Origin: Methanobacteriota archaeon
GTDB taxonomy: Archaea; Methanobacteriota; Methanobacteria; Methanobacteriales; Methanobacteriaceae
DNA length: 7,138 nucleotides
Assembly (NCBI GenBank): GCA_023430285.1
Contig: JAEZAV010000087.1
Coordinates: 1-7,138 of the forward strand
Direction: 5' to 3'
Shown: piece after piece, positions 1 to 5,376 of the stretch
How the letters are laid out: every line of letters starts with the position of its first letter
Position numbering within the stretch: position 1 is the first letter of the stretch
The notes under the pieces: generated by a model
What the model saw: only the letters and a program-made list of their open reading frames with translations
Database searches by the model: none
What the model was told of the DNA's origin: nothing
Position numbers and translations under genes: made by a program

Positions 1-671
1 TCTGATGGCTTTTCATCTGCTGATTTGGCAGTTAGTTCAGAATTTTCATCCGGGAAAATTTCTAAAAGTTCTTTCAAATCTCTTTTTTCAACAATTACAT
101 CAGCTTTTTCTTTCAAAACTGGTTTTGCATTAAATGCTATTCCTAAACCTGCTTCTTCAAGCATTGACACATCGTTTGCTCCGTCTCCTACAGCTGCAGT
201 TTCTTCTGCTATTATATTTTCCATTTCCATAATCTCCTTCAGGACTTCGGCCTTCGAACCTTTAACGAGGGGACCGCTTACTTGTCCTGTTAATTTTCCC
301 TCTTCTTCATGGAGAATATTCGAAAATGCATAATCCAAACCTAAAGTATCCTTCATCCTCTCTGCGACGATTTCAAAACTACCGGTTATGGTTGCAATTT
401 TATATCCTCTCTTTTTAAGTTCTGCAATAGTCTCTTCAGCTCCCTCCATAAAGGGCATCTTGAAAACGACTTCCCTGATATCTTCCACCGAGGCACCCTT
501 TAACAGTGCCACCCTCTTGTTGAGGGAAGTTTCAAAATCTAGATCGCCTTCCATTGCTTGTTTAGTTATCTCAGATATTTTTGATTCAACGCCCATCAAT
601 TTTCCAATTTCATCAATTGCTTCTCCATCAATAAGAACGTTATCAAGATCAAATGCTATGAGTTTAATCAA
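1..671 (-). CDS. serB: Phosphoserine phosphatase-like HAD hydrolase (SerB family), 3' end outside window
   Basis: The likely reaction is hydrolysis of O-phosphoserine to serine and phosphate, the last step of serine synthesis, in the cytoplasm. My translation gives 223 complete codons before the left edge. All HAD motifs are present: motif I FDLDNVL with nucleophile D8 and D10; motif II ITGSF with T96; motif III lysine in VKGSKAE (K137 or K140); motif IV GDGANDVSML with D163 and D167. The usual SerB domain ends near residue 210. Here the frame stays open into an acidic, Ser/Lys-rich tail (DENSELTAKSADEKPS), so the protein has a C-terminal extension of unknown length. I chose TTG at 669-671 because an in-frame TAA lies five codons upstream and GGTGATC sits at 674-680. 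The gene begins 35 bases after tbp with no T-tract between, so co-transcription is likely. The substrate is inferred from family; motif I has DNV where classic SerB has DST, so another small phosphomonoester is possible. Confidence 0.85.
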   Translation of the reverse strand, partial: MIKLIAFDLDNVLIDGEAIDEIGKLMGVESKISEITKQAMEGDLDFETSLNKRVALLKGASVEDIREVVFKMPFMEGAEETIAELKKRGYKIATITGSFEIVAERMKDTLGLDYAFSNILHEEEGKLTGQVSGPLVKGSKAEVLKEIMEMENIIAEETAAVGDGANDVSMLEEAGLGIAFNAKPVLKEKADVIVEKRDLKELLEIFPDENSELTAKSADEKPS

Positions 672-673
672 AA

Positions 674-680
674 GATCACC
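674..680 (-). promoter_or_regulatory. Ribosome-binding site of serB-like gene
   Basis: On the minus strand GGTGATC complements the archaeal 16S 3' end (AUCACCUCC). It lies 2 bases before the TTG at 671, a short spacing counted from the C but normal from the GGTG core. It supports the TTG start, and no in-frame ATG exists between the upstream stop codon and this point. Confidence 0.6.
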
Positions 681-706
681 GATTTACATCAAATAAATAA
701 TAATAA

Positions 707-1252
707 TTATATCAAATCCAATTCAGCTAGTCGTTCTTTAGTTTTTTCAACTCCAAGCTGAGCATCTTCGAAGCTTTTTGCACCGGTACAAACTACTTTC
801 CCAGAGCCGAATAATAGTAAAACAACTTTTGGGTCATCTAGTCTGTAAACCAATCCTGGGAACTGTTCAGGTTCATATTCTGTGTTCTCGAGGTCTAATG
901 CTACTGATTCTAGGTTTAATGTTTTACCCAGGTTTGCAGATGCAACGATGTTTTGGATTTTAATTTCAAATTCATGGGGAATTTCAGAATCAAGATTTCT
1001 CATTTTGTCAACGGCTATGTGAATTGCTTTTTTTGAATCTTCTATAGATTTAGCGCCGGTACAAACAAGTTTACCCGATCCAAATATTAGTGCTGCTGTT
1101 TTTGGTTCCTTTAATTTGTAAACCAATCCTGGAAATTGTTCTGAGTTGTACTCAACACCTTCCAGGGCAGGAGCGACTTGGGGAAGGTCTAAAGACTTTC
1201 CAAGGGCGGCTGATGCCACTATGTTTTCAACTTTAATTTCTACAGTTGTCAT
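707..1252 (-). CDS. tbp: TATA-box-binding protein (TBP), archaeal
   Basis: TBP is the general transcription factor that binds the promoter TATA box and recruits TFB and RNA polymerase. The 181-residue protein is a clean tandem duplication, as expected for the TBP saddle. Repeat 1 covers about residues 4-87 and repeat 2 about 95-178. Both repeats carry NIVASA.LGK (10-19 and 101-110), EQFPGLVY (39-46 and 130-137) and FGSGK.VCTGAKS (57-69 and 148-160). Length matches other archaeal TBPs, and there is no long acidic tail. The ATG at 1252 follows GGAGG at 1259-1263 with 6 bases between. An overlapping ATG at 1257 reads straight into TAA and is not a start. The gene is first in a probable tbp-serB unit and is divergent from the coiled-coil gene. 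Identification is secure. Confidence 0.98.
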   Translation of the reverse strand: MTTVEIKVENIVASAALGKSLDLPQVAPALEGVEYNSEQFPGLVYKLKEPKTAALIFGSGKLVCTGAKSIEDSKKAIHIAVDKMRNLDSEIPHEFEIKIQNIVASANLGKTLNLESVALDLENTEYEPEQFPGLVYRLDDPKVVLLLFGSGKVVCTGAKSFEDAQLGVEKTKERLAELDLI

Positions 1253-1258
1253 TACATT

Positions 1259-1263
1259 CCTCC
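1259..1263 (-). promoter_or_regulatory. Ribosome-binding site of tbp
   Basis: GGAGG on the minus strand lies 6 bases before the ATG at 1252. It fixes the start and shows that the tbp mRNA has a leader. Confidence 0.75.
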
Positions 1264-1345
1264 AGATGTATTTATAATATAATCAGAATTGAGTTAATAT
1301 GTTTATAGTATATTATTCTATAAAACTTAAATTAATCCTTCAAGA

Positions 1346-1353
1346 TATATAAA
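1346..1353 (-). promoter_or_regulatory. Candidate TATA box of tbp
   Basis: The minus strand reads TTTATATA, a full match to the methanogen TATA consensus, preceded by an A-rich stretch (CAAAAAATAC) that could hold the BRE. Transcription would start near 1320-1326, giving a leader of about 70 bases that contains the GGAGG. A second candidate, TATATAAATA at 1371-1380, lies 25 bases further upstream. The region is so AT-rich that only transcript mapping would decide. Confidence 0.5.
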
Positions 1354-1421
1354 AGTATTTTTTGTTGTACTATTTATATAGTTTTTATACTGATTTAAAT
1401 AGTTTCAACTTAGAACCCGAT

Positions 1422-1436
1422 AACTAATCATTAGTT
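1422..1436. repeat. Perfect 15-base palindrome AACTAAT-C-ATTAGTT
   Basis: Two 7-base arms surround a single C. It lies about 70-75 bases upstream of the best tbp TATA box and about 210 bases upstream of the TATA box of the plus-strand gene. Its right half, TAATCATTAGTT, occurs again intact at 6961-6972 downstream of fen1. The size and symmetry suit a dimeric regulator, but AT-rich DNA makes such dyads by chance, so the role is unknown. Confidence 0.4.
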
Positions 1437-1642
1437 TGACTATATAAATAAATTTTTTTAATTTAGGATCAAAACAGTCATAAGAATATAAAAATGTCAT
1501 GAACTTGAAATTCTTCCAGAGATTCTGGGTTATACATTTTAACTCCTTAATAGTTTGTAGGACAGTCAAAATGTATTAACTTAACGATCCATTTTAATCT
1601 GCCACGAAATTTAAATGAAAAAATTAATTAATCATTGATTTA

Positions 1643-1650
1643 CTTATATT
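1643..1650 (+). promoter_or_regulatory. Candidate TATA box of the coiled-coil/CYTH unit
   Basis: CTTATATT lies 30-38 bases before the ATG at 1681. Archaeal transcription starts about 25 bases past the TATA centre, so the start would fall near 1671-1677. That leaves a leader of ten bases or less, which fits the lack of any ribosome-binding site before 1681. Confidence 0.5.
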
Positions 1651-1680
1651 ATTTATCAATTCAGATAGCTGTTGTGTATC

Positions 1681-2088
1681 ATGAGCCCAAAAAAGTACCG
1701 TCAACAATTACTTGATTTAGAGATAGATGGTTTTGAAATAGACACGTCCACCATCAATGATGCGATGGAAACTTTAAACAAGTTAAACGAGCTTGAAAAG
1801 ATATTGAGTAAAATACGTTACAACGTTCGTGCAGACATAAGAAACATCCGATTGGATTACATGGGCAAACTTCAAGAGGTTGATAAGTCTGCAAATGAGA
1901 AACAGGGATTGTTAAGAAGAAAAAAATCTGTTTCACAAATAGTTAAAGAGAAAAAGGCACTGACCAAGGAAAGAAATCTTACCATAGCAACCTATGCAGT
2001 TGTTGAAAACACCATAGATGATTACCTTGATCAGATCGAACAATCAAAGTTCTACATAAAAAGCTCGATCCAGCATAGGGTTGGATAG
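1681..2088 (+). CDS. Conserved-looking coiled-coil protein of unknown function
   Basis: I do not recognise this 135-residue protein. It is highly charged and predicted helical. The first 20 residues are a short N-terminal segment (MSPKKYRQQLLDLEIDG). Residues about 24-45 (NDAMETLNKLNELEKILSKI) and 62-120 have heptad-like spacing of Leu, Ile and Val and many Lys and Glu, as in a coiled coil. Residues 79-97 are very basic (LRRKKS...KEKKALTKER) and could bind nucleic acid or polyanion. It has no signal peptide, membrane segment or Cys/His cluster, so it is probably cytoplasmic. I chose ATG at 1681. A TTG three codons upstream (1672) is open but has no ribosome-binding site. The leader appears to be nearly absent. 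The CYTH gene follows 23 bases downstream and is probably co-transcribed, which is the only clue to its function. Confidence 0.75.
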   Translation: MSPKKYRQQLLDLEIDGFEIDTSTINDAMETLNKLNELEKILSKIRYNVRADIRNIRLDYMGKLQEVDKSANEKQGLLRRKKSVSQIVKEKKALTKERNLTIATYAVVENTIDDYLDQIEQSKFYIKSSIQHRVG

Positions 2089-2098
2089 GTTCATATTT

Positions 2099-2105
2099 AG
2101 AGGTG
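2099..2105 (+). promoter_or_regulatory. Ribosome-binding site that decides the CYTH gene start
   Basis: AGAGGTG is followed after 6 bases by TTG at 2112. The GTG at 2103 is in frame but is part of this site, so a start there would leave no ribosome-binding site. This favours TTG and a protein beginning MIEVEVK. Confidence 0.7.
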
Positions 2106-2111
2106 CTAAAT

Positions 2112-2654
2112 TTGATAGAAGTTGAAGTTAAGGCGAAGGTTAAGAATTTTTCAGACATAAAAGAAAAATTAATTGAAATGGGTGCATTAAAAATTAAGGA
2201 CGAATATCAGAGCGACACCTACTTCAACGCCCCTGACAGAGATTTTGGAGTTACAGACGAAGCCCTAAGAATCAGAGAAATTCCTGAGAATTCTGGTAAA
2301 AGATTTATTTTAACTTACAAAGGGGCTAAGATGGATGATCTCAGTAAAACACGCCAGGAAGTTGAGGTGGATATTACAGATTCCGAGAACATGGCAATCA
2401 TACTCATAAATCTGGGCTTCAGGAAGGCTGCAGTTGTAACAAAGGACAGGGCCATATACCATTTGGATGAATTCATAATCACACTGGACACTGTCCATGG
2501 TGCTGGAACCTACGTTGAAATTGAGACTGATGTGGTGGATGGAAAGGACACAACAGATTCATTGAATCAAATTTTTGAAATCTACAAAACCATGGGCATC
2601 GAAGACGGGTTTGAGAGACGATCATACCTTGAACTGTTAGGTGCTGCTAAATAA
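2112..2654 (+). CDS. CYTH-domain protein (class IV adenylate cyclase CyaB / triphosphatase family)
   Basis: This 180-residue protein fits the CYTH (triphosphate tunnel) fold, in which charged residues inside a beta barrel bind a triphosphate and divalent metals. It opens with the hallmark ExExK motif (E3, E5, K7). Next come R53 and R55 in ALRIR, K70 in LTYKG, R81, E83 and E85 in RQEVEVDI, K111 and R113 in TKDR, the strand pair around FIITLDTV, E136 and E138 in TYVEIE, and RRSYLELL near the end. The order matches CyaB-type proteins in archaea. Known activities in the family include adenylate cyclase, thiamine triphosphatase and tripolyphosphatase, and sequence alone does not separate them here. 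The protein is soluble, with no CHAD domain. Start TTG at 2112 is set by AGAGGTG at 2099-2105. It follows the coiled-coil gene by 23 bases, so the two probably form one transcript. Confidence 0.88.
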   Translation: MIEVEVKAKVKNFSDIKEKLIEMGALKIKDEYQSDTYFNAPDRDFGVTDEALRIREIPENSGKRFILTYKGAKMDDLSKTRQEVEVDITDSENMAIILINLGFRKAAVVTKDRAIYHLDEFIITLDTVHGAGTYVEIETDVVDGKDTTDSLNQIFEIYKTMGIEDGFERRSYLELLGAAK

Positions 2655-2692
2655 ATACCCGGATCCAAAGAGATGTTTAATGGAAAAATAAA

Positions 2693-2700
2693 ACTATATA
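2693..2700 (+). promoter_or_regulatory. Candidate TATA box of aksA
   Basis: ACTATATA lies after a purine-rich stretch (GGAAAAATAAA) in the 217-base gap before aksA. Transcription from it would start near 2725 and give a leader of about 147 bases that includes the hairpin at 2793-2834. Other AT-rich matches (2740-2758, 2810-2818, 2841-2848) are possible, so this is only one candidate. Confidence 0.3.
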
Positions 2701-2792
2701 ACTATATTGATCTATAATAATATCTAGTAGTTCACACATTTAAAAATAAATATTTAAAACTGATCAAAATCAAAAATTAATTTATCGAGTAT

Positions 2793-2843
2793 AAGATTTC
2801 TAATGAATACTTAAAATAAATCATTAGGGATTTTTGTTTTTTT
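2793..2843 (+). terminator. Hairpin with U-tract in the CYTH-aksA gap (terminator or leader attenuator)
   Basis: The left arm 2793-2806 pairs with the right arm 2821-2834 over 14 positions, of which 3 are G-U in RNA. The core is CTAATGA against TCATTAG, and the loop is 14 bases (2807-2820). The right arm runs directly into TTTTTGTTTTTTT at 2831-2843. This has the form of an intrinsic terminator. It could end the coiled-coil/CYTH transcript. It could also sit in the aksA leader, because it ends only 13 bases before the aksA ribosome-binding site. U-tracts are the main termination signal in archaea, and the stem may be incidental. Confidence 0.5.
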
Positions 2844-2856
2844 AAATAAAAAAAAT

Positions 2857-2864
2857 AAGGTGGT
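2857..2864 (+). promoter_or_regulatory. Ribosome-binding site that decides the aksA start
   Basis: AAGGTGGT lies 7 bases before TTG at 2872. The in-frame GTG at 2860 lies inside this site and would have no ribosome-binding site of its own, so TTG is the better start. Confidence 0.7.
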
Positions 2865-2871
2865 AATTTCA

Positions 2872-4047
2872 TTGCAATACCTAGTAAGCCCCTTTAATAA
2901 AGAAGCTAATTTAAAGTTTCCAGAAAAAATTACGGTGTACGACACAACTCTAAGGGATGGAGAACAAACTCCCGGCGTATGTTTAAGAACTCCTGAAAAA
3001 CTTAAAATAGCTAGAAAATTAGACGAAGTTGGAATACATCAAATTGAAGCAGGTTTTCCTGTTGTATCTAAAGAAGAAAAGAAATCTGTAACTGCAATTG
3101 TAAATGAAGATTTAAATGCCCAGATTTTGTGTCTGTCGCGTACCAAGAAATCAGACATAGACACGGCCATAGACTGTGATGTTGATGGTGTAATAACCTT
3201 CATGTCAACATCTGATCTGCATTTGAAGCACAAAATAAAGATGAGCAGAGAGGAAATACTAAACGTCTGCATGAACTCCATAGAACATGCCAAGGACCAT
3301 GGTCTTTTTGTTGCATTTTCAGCTGAAGATGCAACCAGAACAGATCTTGATTTCCTCAAGAAGATGTACAAGAAGGCAGATGACTACGGTGTTGACAGGG
3401 TTCACATAGCAGACACTGTGGGTGCAATCAGCCCCTACGGAATGGATTACCTGGTTAAACAGTTAAGATCAACAATCAATGCAGAAATAGCTCTGCACTG
3501 CCATAACGACTTTGGAATGGCCCTTGCAAACTCCATAGCAGGATTACTTGCAGGTGCAAATGCAGTTTCCACCACAGTGAATGGAATTGGAGAAAGGGCT
3601 GGAAATGCTGCTTTAGAAGAACTGGTAATGACCCTTAAATTCATCTATGGAGTAGACCTTGGTTTTGATGTGAGTAAATTCTGCGAACTTTCGAAACTGG
3701 TTGAATCCCTGACACACATGGACATTCCATACAACAAACCAATCGTTGGAAAAAATATATTCCGTCACGAATCTGGAATTCACGTGGACGCAGTCATAGA
3801 AGAACCCCTGACCTACGAACCATTTTTACCAGAAATCATAGGGCACAGGAGACAAATTGTTCTCGGAAAACATTCAGGATGCAGAGCTGTAAGGGCTAAA
3901 TTGAATGAATGTGGAATAGATGTGACCAAGGACGAACTCTGCAAAATTGTGGAACAAGTTAAGAGCAAGAGAGAAGAGGGTAACTACATCAATGATGAAC
4001 TGTTTAACAGCATTGTAGCATCAGTTAGAGGTCCATTTGAACTTTAA
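2872..4047 (+). CDS. aksA: Methanogen homocitrate synthase AksA
   Basis: AksA condenses acetyl-CoA with 2-oxoglutarate to homocitrate, and in methanogens repeats this with longer 2-oxoacids on the way to 2-oxosuberate for coenzyme B. The 391-residue protein is an HMGL-like TIM barrel. VYDTTLRDGEQTPGVC at 22-37 holds the catalytic Arg and the metal ligand Asp (R28, D29). AFSAEDATRT, HIADTVG and the metal-binding HCHNDFG (H209, H211) follow. GIGERAGNAALEE starts at 238, and the C-terminal part carries HESGIHVDA and LGKHSGCRAV. It lacks the long leucine-sensing regulatory domain of LeuA, and the N-terminal VSPFN and the whole layout resemble what I remember of M. jannaschii AksA (MJ0503). A LeuA or citramalate synthase role is less likely, and hacA next door supports AksA. 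Start TTG at 2872 follows AAGGTGGT. The T-run at 4050-4055 just after the stop is short. Confidence 0.93.
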   Translation: MQYLVSPFNKEANLKFPEKITVYDTTLRDGEQTPGVCLRTPEKLKIARKLDEVGIHQIEAGFPVVSKEEKKSVTAIVNEDLNAQILCLSRTKKSDIDTAIDCDVDGVITFMSTSDLHLKHKIKMSREEILNVCMNSIEHAKDHGLFVAFSAEDATRTDLDFLKKMYKKADDYGVDRVHIADTVGAISPYGMDYLVKQLRSTINAEIALHCHNDFGMALANSIAGLLAGANAVSTTVNGIGERAGNAALEELVMTLKFIYGVDLGFDVSKFCELSKLVESLTHMDIPYNKPIVGKNIFRHESGIHVDAVIEEPLTYEPFLPEIIGHRRQIVLGKHSGCRAVRAKLNECGIDVTKDELCKIVEQVKSKREEGNYINDELFNSIVASVRGPFEL

Positions 4048-4079
4048 AATTTTTTCAGTTAAAATAAAAACCTGATCTA

Positions 4080-4105
4080 AGGATCCCTAAATATTTAGGG
4101 TTCTT
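4080..4105. repeat. Perfect 16-base palindrome CCCTAAATATTTAGGG in the aksA-hacA gap
   Basis: The palindrome at 4085-4100 has 8-base arms. After one T-T mismatch (4084/4101) pairing continues for four more pairs, one of them a wobble, to 4080 and 4105. It lies 23 bases before the hacA ATG and has no U-tract. As RNA it would be a leader or intercistronic hairpin; as DNA it could be an operator overlapping the hacA promoter. It resembles the hairpin before aksA. Confidence 0.5.
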
Positions 4106-4128
4106 GATTCAATTTAGAGTGATAATAA

Positions 4129-5373
4129 ATGAACATTACAGAAAAAATACTGGCCAGGGCTGCTGGTAAGGAAGAGGTACGCCCCGGAGAAATAATAGAA
4201 GTTGATGTGGATCTTGCAATGGCCCACGATGGGACATCCCCACCCACAATAAACAACTTCAAAAAGATCCAAGACAAGGTCTGGGATCCTGAGAAGATAG
4301 TCATAATATGTGACCACACAGTGCCTCCCAACACCATAGGATCAGCAGAATTTCACAAGGTTTCAAGGGAATTTGCAAGGGATCAGGGAATTAAAAATTA
4401 TTTAAATCATGGTGAAGGGATATGCCACCAAGTACTTCCAGAGTACGGTTTTGTCAAGCCCGGCGAAGTGGTTGTTGGAGCAGATTCCCATACATGCACC
4501 CACGGTGCATTCGGAGCATTTGCAACAGGAGTCGGTGCAACAGACATGGCATTTATCTTTGCAACTGGACAAACATGGTTCAGAGTTCCTGAAGCCTACA
4601 AAATTAAAGTGGATGGAAAGCTAGGTAACTTTGTTAGTGCCAAGGATGTTATTTTAAATGTGATAGGCGAAATTGGAACCTACGGAGCAACCTACAAATC
4701 ACTAGAATTCTGTGGAAGCACCATAGAAAATATGGATGTTGCAGGTAGAATGACCATATGCAACATGGCAATAGAAAGTGGTGCGAAAAATGGAATAATG
4801 GAACCTAACAAAGCCACCCTACAGTACCTGAAGGATAGAAATGTTGGAGGATTTGATGTTGTAACATCAGACCCTGATTACGATTATGAAAAGGAATATT
4901 TCTTTGATGTGGATGATATGGAACCACAAGTGGCCTGTCCACACAACGTTGATAATGTTAAACCTCTATCCAAGGTCACTGGAAAAACCATCACCCAGGC
5001 ATTCATAGGCTCATGTACCAATGGAAGGATGGAAGATCTAGTGGCTGCAGCTGAAGTTCTTGAGGGGAAACGTGTTCATCCCGATGTCAGACTTCTCATA
5101 ATACCAGCATCAGCTGAAATATACAGAAAAGCCATTCACAGTGGATTAATAGACATATTCATGGATTCAGGGGCAATAATCTGTAACCCTGGATGTGGAC
5201 CCTGTCTTGGAGGGCACATGGGTGTGCTTGCAGCAGGTGAAGTTTGCGTAGCAACAACCAACAGAAACTTCCTGGGAAGGATGGGAGATCCAGAGTCTGA
5301 GGTTTTCCTTGCAAATCCTGCAGTGGTAGCATCTTCAGCACTTAATGGTGAAATTAACGATCCAAGGGATTAA
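4129..5373 (+). CDS. hacA: Methanogen homoaconitase large subunit HacA
   Basis: With a small subunit HacB, HacA interconverts homocitrate, cis-homoaconitate and homoisocitrate, and their longer homologues, in coenzyme B synthesis. The 414-residue protein is a complete aconitase-family large subunit. Near the N-terminus it has MAHDGTSPPTINNFKK and CDHTVPPNT. GADSHTCTHGAFGAFATGVG follows. The [4Fe-4S] ligands are C296 in GSCTNGR and C356 and C359 in NPGCGPCLGGH, with the 60 and 3 residue spacing of LeuC/HacA. NRNFLGRMG lies near the end. Length and motifs match what I remember of M. jannaschii HacA (MJ1003). The methanogen LeuC paralogue is the alternative; adjacency to aksA favours HacA. ATG at 4129 follows a GTGAT match at 4119-4123. 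The next gene starts 3 bases after the stop, so the two are translationally close. No hacB is present in the window. The enzyme should be oxygen-sensitive. Confidence 0.9.
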   Translation: MNITEKILARAAGKEEVRPGEIIEVDVDLAMAHDGTSPPTINNFKKIQDKVWDPEKIVIICDHTVPPNTIGSAEFHKVSREFARDQGIKNYLNHGEGICHQVLPEYGFVKPGEVVVGADSHTCTHGAFGAFATGVGATDMAFIFATGQTWFRVPEAYKIKVDGKLGNFVSAKDVILNVIGEIGTYGATYKSLEFCGSTIENMDVAGRMTICNMAIESGAKNGIMEPNKATLQYLKDRNVGGFDVVTSDPDYDYEKEYFFDVDDMEPQVACPHNVDNVKPLSKVTGKTITQAFIGSCTNGRMEDLVAAAEVLEGKRVHPDVRLLIIPASAEIYRKAIHSGLIDIFMDSGAIICNPGCGPCLGGHMGVLAAGEVCVATTNRNFLGRMGDPESEVFLANPAVVASSALNGEINDPRD

Positions 5374-5376
5374 AAA

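Larger units (their letters stand above)
1253..1680. other. AT-rich divergent intergenic region between tbp and the coiled-coil gene
   Basis: This stretch of about 430 bases holds no convincing long gene. Near its left end is the tbp promoter (minus) and at its right end the TATA box of the coiled-coil gene (plus). Between them are a perfect 15-base palindrome (1422-1436), a small CCAGA-GAT-TCTGG dyad (1516-1528), a 9-base inverted repeat (ATACATTTT at 1532-1540 and AAAATGTAT at 1568-1576) and a 19-codon minus-strand ORF (1478-1537) with a good ribosome-binding site. The segment 1350-1640 is longer than two promoters need. It could hide a small RNA or a decayed gene, but I cannot recognise one. 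Confidence 0.6.

Noticed and set aside
25..696. Two plus-strand ORFs (25-333 and 388-696) rich in Ser, Phe and Ile.
   Set aside because: They are antisense to the serB-like gene, whose minus-strand frame has every HAD motif. Their composition is typical of the complement of a coding strand.
1516..1528. CCAGA-GAT-TCTGG hairpin.
   Set aside because: A five-pair stem with a three-base loop and no adjoining U-tract is too small to call an RNA element. It also lies inside the candidate 19-codon ORF.
1672..1680. TTG start three codons before the coiled-coil gene ATG.
   Set aside because: It has no ribosome-binding site, and the TATA box at 1643-1650 predicts transcription starting around it. The ATG at 1681 is the simpler start.
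4095..4337. Minus-strand ORFs overlapping the hacA start.
   Set aside because: They are shadows of hacA, which has full-length aconitase-family motifs on the plus strand.
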